Assembly (NCBI RefSeq): GCF_025725665.1
Contig: NZ_CP107009.1
Coordinates: forward strand, 2,046,001 to 2,110,000
Length of the DNA: 64,000 nt
From: Halomonas sp. LR3S48
Lineage (GTDB): Bacteria > Pseudomonadota > Gammaproteobacteria > Pseudomonadales > Halomonadaceae
Reading direction: 5' to 3'
The position numbers and the translations under genes were made by a program. Under the pieces are notes generated by a model, which was given only the letters and a program-made list of their open reading frames with translations, did not search any database and was not told where the DNA came from. Numbering within the stretch: the stretch's first letter is position 1; each line of letters opens with the position of its first letter. Shown here piece by piece: positions 8,613 through 17,679 of the stretch.

Positions 8613-9727
8613 AGGAGCGTGGCAGGACGGGGTTCTTCTGGCACGAGCGCTGCTTCTGGCACGACCCCGGCGCCATCGGTGTGTTCTCGGAGCCGGGGGA
8701 GTACTTGCAGCCCCAGCCGGCCTCGGAGAGCCCGGAGAGCAAGCGAAGGCTCAAGAACCTGCTCGAGGTGTCGGGGCTGATCGACGAGCTCGATGTACGC
8801 AAGGCACCGTCGGCCAGCCGCGAAGACCTGGCGCGCTTCCATACCGGACGTTACCTCGATGAGCTGGAGGAGGGCGACATGACCCGCGGCGGCGATGCCG
8901 GTGAGTGCGCTCCCTTCACACCAGGCAGCCTGGCGGCGGCCAGGCAGTCGACAGGCCTTGCGATTGCCGCGGTGGAAGCGGTGGCCACCGGTGAGCTGGT
9001 CAACGCCTATGCCCTGTGCCGCCCCCCGGGGCACCATGCCGAAGCCGACCGCGGCCGCGGTTTCTGCCTGCTGGGCAATATTCCGGTAGCCGTCATGCGG
9101 GCCCGGGCACTGGGGCAGGCCAGGCGCGTGGCGATACTCGACTGGGACGTGCACCATGGCAACGGTCAGCAGGCGGCTTTCTACGACGACCCCGACGTGC
9201 TGACCGTGTCGATTCACCAAGCCGGCAACTATCCGCTGGACAGTGGAGACTTCGATGAACTGGGCAAGGGGGCGGGGTACGGTGCCAACCTCAACCTGCC
9301 GATGCCGCCCGGCTGTGGCATCGGCGCCTATCGCTATGCCATGCAGGAGCTGGTGCTGCCCGCCATCGGCGGTTTCGCACCGGATCTGATTGTGGTGGCC
9401 TGCGGCTATGACGCCTGCGCCAAGGACCCGCTGGGCAAGATGATGCTCAACAGCGCGGCCTTTGCCGCCATGACCCAGCAGATCAAGGCCCTGGCCGAGC
9501 GCATCAGCGGCGGCAAGCTGGTGATGATCCACGAAGGCGGCTACTCCGAGGGCTACGTGCCGTTGTGTGGCCATGCGGTGATCCAGGTGCTGTCAGGCAG
9601 CCGCACCGCGGTGCCCGACCCGCAGAACGACGAGATCGCTGGCTGGGCTTACCAGTCGCTGCAGCCTCATCAGCGCGCCTTGATCGATGGCTGGTGCGAG
9701 TGTTGGCGGCGTGTGGCGCTATTGTGA
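8609..9727 (+). CDS. Second histone-deacetylase-fold amidohydrolase (class II-like)
   Basis: The ATG at 8609 overlaps the upstream stop (ATGA); the open frame extends further upstream but only by reading through the previous gene. The 372-residue product has all catalytic elements: 'RPPGHHAEAD', 'DWDVHHGNGQ', 'CGYDACAKDP' and 'HEGGYSEGY'. It is clearly diverged from the deacetylase at 6213-7247: it lacks that protein's His-rich loop and has a class-II HDAC-like N-terminus with paired 'FWHERCFWHD' residues. Two different deacetylases in one operon suggest two acyl positions, two substrates or sequential steps. Confidence 0.88.
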   Translation: MKERGRTGFFWHERCFWHDPGAIGVFSEPGEYLQPQPASESPESKRRLKNLLEVSGLIDELDVRKAPSASREDLARFHTGRYLDELEEGDMTRGGDAGECAPFTPGSLAAARQSTGLAIAAVEAVATGELVNAYALCRPPGHHAEADRGRGFCLLGNIPVAVMRARALGQARRVAILDWDVHHGNGQQAAFYDDPDVLTVSIHQAGNYPLDSGDFDELGKGAGYGANLNLPMPPGCGIGAYRYAMQELVLPAIGGFAPDLIVVACGYDACAKDPLGKMMLNSAAFAAMTQQIKALAERISGGKLVMIHEGGYSEGYVPLCGHAVIQVLSGSRTAVPDPQNDEIAGWAYQSLQPHQRALIDGWCECWRRVALL

Positions 9728-9742
9728 ATCGACGAGGATGAC

Positions 9743-10711
9743 ATGACTCCGCTCTACGATAGAGATGGCTGGATATGGCTGGATGGCGAGTGGCTGCCGT
9801 GGCGCGAGGCGCAGGCCCATTTACTGAGCCACACCCTGCATTACGGCATGGGCTGCTTCGAGGGCGTACGAGCCTATGCCGGGCCACAGGGGACGCACCT
9901 GTTTCGTGTGGCCGAGCACACTCGACGCCTGCTCGACAGCGCCCACGCCCTGGACATGCCGGTTGTCTTCGACGAGGCGGGTTTGATCGAGGCCCAGCGC
10001 CAGTGCCTGGTGCGCAACGAGCTGAGCAACGCCTACCTCAAGCCGACCATCTTCTTCGGTGCGGAAGGGCTCGGCCTGCGTGCCAAGGGCCTCAGCGTGC
10101 ACGTGATGATCGCCGCCTGGGACCTGGGCGACTACATTTCGGCCGAAGCCGCCTCACTGGGCCTGCGGGCGCTGACGTCTTCATGGGCGCGGCACCACGT
10201 CAACATCAGCCTGTGTCGGGCCAAGACCAACGGCCATTATGTCAATTCCATGTTGGCGCTCAATACCGCCGTCAAGGCGGGCTTCGACGAGACCATCATG
10301 CTCGACCCCGAGGGTTACGTGGCCGAGGCCTCCGCCGCCAACGTCTTCCTGCTGCGTGACGGTGTGCTGCACACGCCCGAGGTCACCTCCTGCCTGCAGG
10401 GCATCACCCGCGACAGTGTCATCCGCCTGGCTCGCGACATGCTGGGGCTGGAGGTGCGCGAGCGGCGCATCACACGCGATGAGCTGTATATCGCCGACGA
10501 AGCCTTCGTCACCGGCACCGCCGCCGAGATCCTGCCATTACGTGAGCTCGACGGGCGTCATATCGGCGCGCGCGCTGGGGCGCCACGCCCGGGGCAGCCT
10601 ATCGCCGGGGACTCCGTGACGGCTCGTTTGCAACGCCTCTACCGCCGGCTGACGCGTGGAGAGCTGGGCGATGATTTGACTACCTTCCACGACTGGCTGA
10701 CCCCGATCTAA
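9743..10711 (+). CDS. Class IV PLP aminotransferase, branched-chain aminotransferase-like
   Basis: The 322-residue protein has the fold-type IV signature. The cofactor Lys lies in 'CRAKTNGHYVNSMLALN' (about residues 153-169) and the phosphate-binding segment follows in 'GYVAEASAANVF' and 'TGTAAEILP'. An N-terminal 'HYGMGCFEGVRAY' is typical of IlvE. It is 15 bases after the second deacetylase, with a GAGGA site, so it most likely belongs to the same operon. A biosynthetic branched-chain role is possible, but the neighbours favour a catabolic transamination that yields a keto acid able to cyclise. Substrate remains open. Confidence 0.85.
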   Translation: MTPLYDRDGWIWLDGEWLPWREAQAHLLSHTLHYGMGCFEGVRAYAGPQGTHLFRVAEHTRRLLDSAHALDMPVVFDEAGLIEAQRQCLVRNELSNAYLKPTIFFGAEGLGLRAKGLSVHVMIAAWDLGDYISAEAASLGLRALTSSWARHHVNISLCRAKTNGHYVNSMLALNTAVKAGFDETIMLDPEGYVAEASAANVFLLRDGVLHTPEVTSCLQGITRDSVIRLARDMLGLEVRERRITRDELYIADEAFVTGTAAEILPLRELDGRHIGARAGAPRPGQPIAGDSVTARLQRLYRRLTRGELGDDLTTFHDWLTPI

Positions 10712-10752
10712 GCCATTCGTCTGAGTGTGCCCGATACTTCGAGACGCGCATC

Positions 10753-10777
10753 GCCATATGCAGGCTGCTAATATGGC
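10753..10777. promoter_or_regulatory. Inverted repeat upstream of the DUF4105 gene
   Basis: Seven-base arms GCCATAT and ATATGGC are separated by 11 bases in the gap before the next gene. It could be an operator or the AT-rich part of a promoter; no matching regulator is known. Confidence 0.3.
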
Positions 10778-10802
10778 CGCAACTCGAAGATAGTGGGGCG
10801 TA

Positions 10803-11825
10803 ATGACTCAGGCGATCGTAGATTTCTTGGTGAGTGGTTTGCTGGCCGTGGTCATGGCGTGGGGAGCTGCCGCGCTGTGGTTTCGCCTGCCCGGGTCACG
10901 AACACGACGACGCTTGGTCGTGGCCGGGTGGGGAATGGTGGCCGTGGCGCTGTTGCTGCTGGGTGTGCGCGGGCAGTGGCTGGCGAACGTGGCCCAGCTG
11001 TTGCTGCTGACGGCGCTGTTCCTCTGGTGGTTTCGACTGCAGCCGACCCATGACCGTCCCTGGTCCGACGACGTGAGCTACCTGGCCACCGGCGAGGTGC
11101 GGGACAACCGACTTACGCTGCATCACGTGCGCGATTTCGACTGGCGGACCCGCGACGATGCCTCGGTGCATTGGGAAGAGCGAAGCTACGATCTCGACAG
11201 GCTCGATTCGGTCGACATGATCGTCTCGAGCTGGGGGCGACCGGGAGTCGCCCACGTGATGGTATCGTTCGGCTTCGAGGGTGAGAGTTTCGTGGTCTTC
11301 TCGGTGGAGGTGCGTCGCCTCAAGGGTGAGCGCTTCTCCGAGATCGGCGGCTTCTTCCGCCAGTACGAGCTTGCCATCGTGGCCGCCGACGAGCGTGACG
11401 CGGTGGGTCTGCGCACCAAGGTGCGCGGCGAACGGGTCTCGCTGTTCCGGCTGCGCATGTCGCCGAGCGCCATGCGTTCGCTGCTGCTGGCCTATGTCGA
11501 AGAGGCCAATGCACTGGCCGAGTCGCCGCGCTTCTACAACACCATCACCGCCAACTGCACCACGCTGATTTTTGGCATGGCACGCGGCATCGGGGCGCGC
11601 CTGCCCTTCGACTATCGCCTGCTGGTGACCGACAGGCTGCCGGGCTATGCCTTCAAGGTCGGTGGGCTGTGGCCCGGACATACCCTGCCTGAGCTGGAAG
11701 AGAGCGGGCGAATCGACGAGCAGGCGCGTCGGGTGCATCGCGCTGCCGATTTCTCGCAGTGCATCCGCCAGGGAGTGCCGGGCTGGGAAGCGCTGGGCAG
11801 GGAGTCGCAGGCGCCGGCAGAGTAG
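10803..11825 (+). CDS. DUF4105 (Lnb N-terminal periplasmic domain-like) membrane protein
   Basis: The 340-residue protein starts with two or three hydrophobic segments (about residues 5-27, 38-55 and 62-77), followed by a soluble domain that should face the periplasm. That domain contains 'FYNTITANCTTLIFG' (about residues 240-254), whose Cys in an N-C-T context is the characteristic conserved residue of DUF4105, a papain-like fold. It also has a 'HVMVSFGFEGESFVVFSVEVRR' type strand pair typical of the family. The exact substrate is not known. It appears monocistronic, with a weak hairpin following the stop. Confidence 0.75.
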   Translation: MTQAIVDFLVSGLLAVVMAWGAAALWFRLPGSRTRRRLVVAGWGMVAVALLLLGVRGQWLANVAQLLLLTALFLWWFRLQPTHDRPWSDDVSYLATGEVRDNRLTLHHVRDFDWRTRDDASVHWEERSYDLDRLDSVDMIVSSWGRPGVAHVMVSFGFEGESFVVFSVEVRRLKGERFSEIGGFFRQYELAIVAADERDAVGLRTKVRGERVSLFRLRMSPSAMRSLLLAYVEEANALAESPRFYNTITANCTTLIFGMARGIGARLPFDYRLLVTDRLPGYAFKVGGLWPGHTLPELEESGRIDEQARRVHRAADFSQCIRQGVPGWEALGRESQAPAE

Positions 11826-11838
11826 CGAGCAACAAAGA

Positions 11839-11866
11839 GCGCCACGGGCGTGAAGCCACGTGGCGC
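11839..11866 (+). terminator. Possible terminator after the DUF4105 gene
   Basis: An 8-bp stem (GCGCCACG / CGTGGCGC) encloses a 12-nt loop just past the stop. There is no T tract. The rest of the 229-base gap up to 12054, between two convergent genes, shows nothing convincing. Confidence 0.35.
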
Positions 11867-12054
11867 ATGTCTCCCTGGGCATGATCCTTCATGCCGACAT
11901 TCCTGCACCGGCTTCCTGCCCGGTCGCATCCGTGTCGCAGCTCGACAGTATCCCTTGTCTTCTCCCCTTGCGGGGCATGACCCTTTATCCCATCAGCAGG
12001 TGACATTGCCGTGACGGCGTGGTGAAAAACGGTCGGATAAAGGCAATTCCAAGA

Positions 12055-12789
12055 TTAGTCTTCCTTCGCTGACTCTTCCAGTGAGCGCAGCAGGCCGCGC
12101 AGCAGTGACAGTTCCTTGCGACTGGGCCGTGCCCGGGCGAACAGTGCCTGCAACTGGGCTTCGGTGCGGGCATGGGGCTGGGTCAGAAAGCCGCTGATCT
12201 GCATCACGCGGCCAAGATGGGTGTGGAAATGATCGAGCTGCTCTCGGGTCGGCTGGCGCTCCTCGACGGGGCGTGGCTGACGATACAGGCTCTCGGGGCG
12301 CTGGCGCCATGCCTTGAACGTCTCGTAGGCCAATACCTGCACCGCCTGGGAGAGATTGAGAATGCCATAGTCCGGGTTGGCGGGAATGCTGACCTGATGG
12401 CTGCAGCAGCGGATCTCATCGTTGGTCAGGCCGAAGCGTTCGCGGCCGAATACCAGTGCTACCGGGTCGTCTGCGGCATTGGCGACCAACTCGCGGGCCA
12501 TTGCCTCGGGTTCGTCGAAGTGGGGCAGAGGCAGGCTGCGCAGCCGGGCGCTGGCGCCTACCACCTGCACGCAGTCGGACACCGCATCCTGCAGCGTTTC
12601 GACGACGCGCGCGCGGTCGACGATATCCTCGGCACCAGCAGCCAGGCGCGAGGCCTCGCTATCGGGAAAGCAGCGGGGGTTGACCAGCACCAGGTCGGTC
12701 AGGCCCATGGTCTTCATGGCCCGCGCCGAGGCGCCGATATTGCCGGGGTGGTAGGTCTGGACGAGGACGATACGAATATTGGCGAGCAT
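12055..12789 (-). CDS. trmJ: tRNA (cytidine/uridine-2'-O)-methyltransferase, TrmJ family
   Basis: A 244-residue SPOUT methyltransferase that 2'-O-methylates position 32 of several tRNAs. The knotted SAM-binding motifs are visible: 'HPGNIGASARAMKTMG' near the N-terminus, 'LVFGRERFGLTNDE' (about residues 112-125) and 'IPANPDYGILNLSQAVQVLAYE' (about 134-156). A helical C-terminal extension of roughly 75 residues is present, as in E. coli TrmJ. It is transcribed on the same strand as groESL, downstream of the groEL terminator in map order but starting upstream of none of those genes, so it is probably an independent unit. Confidence 0.92.
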   Translation of the reverse strand: MLANIRIVLVQTYHPGNIGASARAMKTMGLTDLVLVNPRCFPDSEASRLAAGAEDIVDRARVVETLQDAVSDCVQVVGASARLRSLPLPHFDEPEAMARELVANAADDPVALVFGRERFGLTNDEIRCCSHQVSIPANPDYGILNLSQAVQVLAYETFKAWRQRPESLYRQPRPVEERQPTREQLDHFHTHLGRVMQISGFLTQPHARTEAQLQALFARARPSRKELSLLRGLLRSLEESAKED

Positions 12790-12835
12790 GGTCGGCTTGC
12801 TTGTCGGGAAAAGCGTGATGGTAGCCCAAAAAGCA

Positions 12836-12861
12836 CAAGCCCCGCACGATGGCGGGGCTTG
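12836..12861 (-). terminator. Rho-independent terminator of groESL
   Basis: A perfect 10-bp stem (CAAGCCCCGC and its complement) with a 6-nt loop lies 40 bases past the groEL stop. On the minus strand it is followed by TGCTTTTTGG, a proper T tract, so it is a convincing intrinsic terminator. Confidence 0.85.
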
Positions 12862-12900
12862 CTCGTTCCTACAGGCCGTAAGGCCAAAGGGTGGGGCTGC

Positions 12901-14550
<1,650 letters not shown>

Positions 14551-14603
14551 TTACTTCCTGTCAGTTCGTGAACGTCTTATGGGAACGGAGTAGGTGCGTT
14601 GGC

Positions 14604-14897
14604 TCAGCCTTCGACCACGGCGAGAATATCGGACTCGCTCATGATCAGGACTTCCTCGCCATCGATCTTCTGCTTCTCGACGCCAAAGCCTTCCTTGAAA
14701 ATCACGGTGTCGCCGACCTTGACGTCCAGCGGGCGAACGTCACCGTTGTCGAGAATCCGGCCGTTACCGACGGCGAGCACTTCGCCACGAGTCGGCTTTT
14801 CCTGGGCGTTGCCCGGAAGCACGATGCCGCCAGCGGTTTTTTGCTCTTCTTCAACGCGACGGACGACGACGCGATCGTGCAAGGGACGGATGTTCAT
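14604..14897 (-). CDS. groS: Co-chaperonin GroES (Hsp10)
   Basis: The 97-residue product has the GroES start '[18 protein letters not shown]', the mobile loop '[16 protein letters not shown]' (about residues 20-35) that docks on GroEL, and the ending '[17 protein letters not shown]'. It is the first gene of the groESL operon, with an AGGAGA ribosome site. The unusual feature is the roughly 140-base 5' leader, which contains an 8-bp perfect hairpin shortly after the expected transcription start. Confidence 0.98.
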   Translation of the reverse strand: MNIRPLHDRVVVRRVEEEQKTAGGIVLPGNAQEKPTRGEVLAVGNGRILDNGDVRPLDVKVGDTVIFKEGFGVEKQKIDGEEVLIMSESDILAVVEG

Positions 14898-15006
14898 TGC
14901 TCACGTTCTCCTGATGGTCAGTGGTGCCATGGCATGCATGGCGGTTCATCATTTCCTCCCGGTCGAGCCGGAAGGTGGAGGGCGAGGACGCCTTCCTTGT
15001 TGAAGA

Positions 15007-15025
15007 TGCCGAGTTCCACTCGGCA
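15007..15025 (-). promoter_or_regulatory. Perfect hairpin in the groESL 5' leader
   Basis: TGCCGAGT and ACTCGGCA form an 8-bp stem with a 3-nt loop. It lies about 15-35 bases downstream of the expected start of the sigma-32 transcript. Its role (mRNA protection or an attenuator) is inferred only. Confidence 0.5.
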
Positions 15026-15047
15026 CCGTAGCCTTGTGCTGACCGAG

Positions 15048-15075
15048 AAATGGGGCCGGGCAAATCCCTTTCAAG
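15048..15075 (-). promoter_or_regulatory. Sigma-32 (RpoH) heat-shock promoter of groESL
   Basis: On the minus strand, CTTGAAA (15075-15069) is followed after 13 bases by CCCCATTT (15055-15048), matching the enterobacterial sigma-32 consensus (CTTGAAA, 11-16 bases, CCCCATnT). It lies between the fxsA stop and groS. No CIRCE element is present. Confidence 0.88.
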
Positions 15076-15119
15076 GGCCAGCGGTAAAATTTTTTGCTTG
15101 GGCGATTCACTGATGCGGA

Positions 15120-15638
15120 CTAGCGTCGCGGCTCGTTGCGACTGATGAAATCGCCTTCCAGTGGCTGACCGTCATTGCCACTCGGTTGTTCTTCATTCGC
15201 ACTGCGATCATGTGTATCGCTCTCGGGGCGGTGCCAATCGTCGCTGCGCCCCGGGTTGGCTTGCGATCCGCGATGGGCCACGCCAAGCAGGCGAAGGTTG
15301 ATCAGCGCCAGCAGGCGGGCGAGCAGCCGGCGTGCGCCGGGCAAGACACAGAGCAGGCCGAGCGCATCGGAAAGAAAGCCGGGGGCGAGCAGCAGGGCAC
15401 CGCCGAAGATCAGCGCCGCACCCGTCAACAGCTCGCTGGAGGGCAGCTCGCCTTGCGCCATGCGTTGGCGAGCGCGGGCGAGGGTGGCGGTGCCCTGCCG
15501 GCGAATCAGGTGGAGCCCGATGAAGCCGGTGGCAAGTACCAGTGCCAGGGTGGGCAGGAGCCCGATGTGGCTGCCAACGGAGAACAGCACGATGAAGTCG
15601 AGCAGGGTGAAAAGCGCAAAGAAGATCAGTAACGGCAT
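15120..15638 (-). CDS. fxsA: FxsA family cytoplasmic membrane protein
   Basis: The 172-residue protein has three to four hydrophobic segments in the first 120 residues and the family core 'GFIGLHLIRRQGTATLARARQRMAQGELP' followed by 'LLLAPGFLSDALGLLCVLPGARRLLARLL'. The last about 50 residues are a hydrophilic, charged tail. FxsA overproduction in E. coli suppresses exclusion of phage T7 by the F plasmid; its native role is unclear. It sits immediately upstream of groESL on the same strand, the same neighbourhood as in E. coli, with the heat-shock promoter between. Confidence 0.93.
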   Translation of the reverse strand: MPLLIFFALFTLLDFIVLFSVGSHIGLLPTLALVLATGFIGLHLIRRQGTATLARARQRMAQGELPSSELLTGAALIFGGALLLAPGFLSDALGLLCVLPGARRLLARLLALINLRLLGVAHRGSQANPGRSDDWHRPESDTHDRSANEEQPSGNDGQPLEGDFISRNEPRR

Positions 15639-15727
15639 GTCGTCTCCGGGGGTGGCGTTCTGCAGATCATGGGGGCGATTGGGGCAAATTCAAGCGTATT
15701 GGTCGTCTTGCGCGAGTTCATGATATT

Positions 15728-15747
15728 CTTGTGCTGCAGTGCACAAG
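15728..15747. promoter_or_regulatory. Candidate operator upstream of the SDR gene
   Basis: A perfect inverted repeat, CTTGTGC and GCACAAG separated by six bases, lies in the 250-base gap between the divergent fxsA and SDR genes. Symmetry and position suit a dimeric repressor site. The regulator is unknown. Confidence 0.45.
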
Positions 15748-15888
15748 ATCGGTTCCGCCCTCAAGTCGATTGAGCTCTCTGCCGAAAAGACAGCATGGCG
15801 AGAAGAATACGAGAACAGCGGGACGGATGCCCTTGCTCCTGAATCGAGCGGGCAACGAACCGGCTCACTACTTAACAGGGGACAGCGA

Positions 15889-16650
15889 ATGAAACTGGAC
15901 AAGACCGTGATTGCCATCACCGGCGGCGCCCGGGGCCTTGGCTTCGCCATGGCGCGCCGCCTGGGTCGTCAGGGCGCTACGCTGGCGCTGCTGGACATGG
16001 ACAGCGACGCACTGGACAAGGCGGTATCCATGTTGCATGCGGAAGGCATCGAGGCGGGAGCCTTTCGCGTCAACGTGGCGGACGAGGTATCGGTGAAGCA
16101 GGCCTTCGGTGACGTGGCGGCCACCTTGGGCCCTGTCAGCGGCCTGGTCAACAATGCCGGTATCTTGCGTGATGCGCTGCTGGTCAAGGCGAAGGACGGC
16201 AAGGTCGAGAAGACCATGTCGCTGGAGCAGTGGCAGTCCGTCATCGATGTCAATCTCACCGGTGTGTTCCTGTGTGGCCGTGAAGCCGCCAGCCAAATGG
16301 TCGAGGCGGGTCATGACGGGGTGATCGTCAATATTTCCAGCATCTCGCGAGCCGGCAACATGGGCCAGAGCAACTATGCGGCCGCCAAGGCGGCCGTGGT
16401 GGCGCTGACTACCACCTGGGCCAAGGAGCTGGCGCGCTACGGGATTCGCGTGGGGGCGGTGGCACCGGGCTTCATCGAGACCGACATGACCGCTTCCATG
16501 CGCGAGGACATGCTCGATAAGCTGACCGCCGGCGTGCCGCTCAGGCGGCTCGGTGACCCCGATCATATCGCCCAGAGCGTGGCCTTCATCATCGAGAACG
16601 ACTATTTCACTGGTCGGGTAATCGAGTGCGACGGTGGCCTGCGTTTATAA
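15889..16650 (+). CDS. Short-chain dehydrogenase/reductase, 3-oxoacyl-ACP reductase-like
   Basis: The ATG at 15889 follows an AGGGGA site and gives 253 residues, typical for classical SDRs; the frame stays open further upstream but that part lacks any conserved sequence. Cofactor motif 'GGARGLG' (about residues 11-17), 'NNAG' (about 89-92), the catalytic Ser in 'NISSISRAG' and the 'YAAAK' Tyr-Lys pair (about 164-168) are all present, as is 'PGFIETDMT'. An Asp after beta-2 ('LLDMDSD') favours NAD over NADP. FabG-like in appearance but standing alone, so the substrate is not certain. Confidence 0.85.
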   Translation: MKLDKTVIAITGGARGLGFAMARRLGRQGATLALLDMDSDALDKAVSMLHAEGIEAGAFRVNVADEVSVKQAFGDVAATLGPVSGLVNNAGILRDALLVKAKDGKVEKTMSLEQWQSVIDVNLTGVFLCGREAASQMVEAGHDGVIVNISSISRAGNMGQSNYAAAKAAVVALTTTWAKELARYGIRVGAVAPGFIETDMTASMREDMLDKLTAGVPLRRLGDPDHIAQSVAFIIENDYFTGRVIECDGGLRL

Positions 16651-16691
16651 CAGTCAAGAAGAAAGCCCAAGAAAACCCCTACCCAGAACGA

Positions 16692-16724
16692 CAGCGAGGC
16701 CGGCATGTGATGCCGGCCTCGCTG
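16692..16724. terminator. Strong bidirectional terminator hairpin
   Basis: A perfect 15-bp stem (CAGCGAGGCCGGCAT and its complement) closes a 3-nt loop. It lies between the convergent SDR and ComEA-like genes and likely ends both transcripts, although the flanking T runs are short. Confidence 0.75.
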
Positions 16725-16744
16725 CGTTTCACTACTACGCCACT

Positions 16745-17011
16745 CTAGAAAGCGACCTGGTCGCGGAATCCGTCCACGGTGGCTGATCCGATACCGCTGA
16801 CCCGGGTCAGGTCGTCGGCACTTTCGAAGTTTCCGTTGGCTTCGCGATCCTCGATGATTGCTTGGGCACGGCTCGGCCCGATGCCTGGCAGCTCGGCGAG
16901 CAATTCCGCATCAGCGGTATTGACGTTGATCGGTGCCACATCCTGAGCCATGGCCAGCGAGGCAAAGCTCAGTGTCAGCGCCAGAAAGGCAGCTTGAACG
17001 ACTCCCTTCAT
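16745..17011 (-). CDS. ComEA-like helix-hairpin-helix DNA-binding protein
   Basis: An 88-residue exported protein. Residues 1-22 are a signal peptide ending 'SLAMAQ'. The remainder holds two helix-hairpin-helix motifs: 'VNTADAELLAELPGIGPSRA' (about residues 29-48) and 'LTRVSGIGSATVDGFR' (about 68-83). Such small ComEA proteins bind double-stranded DNA in the periplasm and help pull it in during natural transformation; similar stand-alone proteins occur in many gammaproteobacteria without proven competence. A GAGGA site precedes the ATG. No other competence genes are nearby. Confidence 0.88.
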   Translation of the reverse strand: MKGVVQAAFLALTLSFASLAMAQDVAPINVNTADAELLAELPGIGPSRAQAIIEDREANGNFESADDLTRVSGIGSATVDGFRDQVAF

Positions 17012-17043
17012 CTCTTGTTTTCCTCGTTTGTGGAAGTTTTCTA

Positions 17044-17193
17044 CTTGAATTGCTCGAGACGCGGTTAGGTCTCGCCCTTCAAGCTAAACGAGTCAGGCAG
17101 GGAAAAAGAGTGGTATATCGCCATTCGCTATGTAAGAAAAAGCCGATAATGTTTGGGAGAAATTGCCCAATTCCATTGTGAGATTTCTTACAT
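17044..17193. other. Structured, AT-richer intergenic region with two nested inverted repeats
   Basis: The gap 17012-17264 holds two foldback structures. The first (17044-17083) has outer arms CTTGAA/TTCAAG and inner arms CGAGAC/GTCTCG. The second (17130-17193) has perfect 10-base arms ATGTAAGAAA/TTTCTTACAT enclosing an inner TTGGG/CCCAA hairpin. The local base composition is clearly more AT-rich than the genes around it. It could be a small RNA, a miniature repeat, or overlapping promoter/operator DNA for comEA. No coding potential is seen. Confidence 0.45.
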
Positions 17194-17224
17194 GAAAGCG
17201 GTGGAGCTTGCGCTGAAGCGGCTA

Positions 17225-17249
17225 CGCCCGACACCCACGGCATCGGGCG
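17225..17249 (-). terminator. Possible terminator after phhAB
   Basis: A 7-bp stem (CGCCCGA / TCGGGCG) with an 11-nt loop lies 15 bases beyond the phhB stop. No T tract follows, so this is a weak call. Confidence 0.35.
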
Positions 17250-17264
17250 AGGAAAGAGAAATCA

Positions 17265-17609
17265 TCAGCCCTCTGCGGCGGCCTTGTCGGTACGGGCGGC
17301 GAGAATGAAGTCGTTCTTGTGCAGTCCCTTCATCTCGTGGGACCACCAGGTCACGGTGACCTTGCCCCACTCTGTCAGCAGGGCGGGATGGTGACCCACC
17401 TCCTCGGCGATCTCGCCGACCCGGTTGGTAAAGGCCAGGGCCTGCTTGAAGTTGCGGAACTTGAATACGCGTTCGAGCTGCTTGACGCCGTCGCGCTCCA
17501 CCACGCTCCAGTTGGGAATATCGGCTTTGAGGGTTTCGATCTCAGCATCGCTGACGTGGGGGGCATCCCAGCTGCAGGCTTCGCACTGCTGTTCGGAAAG
17601 CTGGCTCAT
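17265..17609 (-). CDS. phhB: Pterin-4a-carbinolamine dehydratase
   Basis: The enzyme recycles the pterin cofactor oxidised by phenylalanine hydroxylase. The ATG at 17609 has a GAGGAG site; the open frame extends upstream into phhA but without conservation. The 114-residue product has the family core '[44 protein letters not shown]' (about residues 48-91), including the paired active-site His in 'GHHP' and the third His in 'WSHE'. It lies 70 bases downstream of phhA on the same strand, the same pairing as in Pseudomonas. Confidence 0.96.
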   Translation of the reverse strand: MSQLSEQQCEACSWDAPHVSDAEIETLKADIPNWSVVERDGVKQLERVFKFRNFKQALAFTNRVGEIAEEVGHHPALLTEWGKVTVTWWSHEMKGLHKNDFILAARTDKAAAEG

Positions 17610-17679
17610 TGTTGGCTCCTCGTCGAAGTGTTGTTGGTTTGGGTCAGGGTAGTCGGCCAGGATGGTCGAGCAAGGGCCT

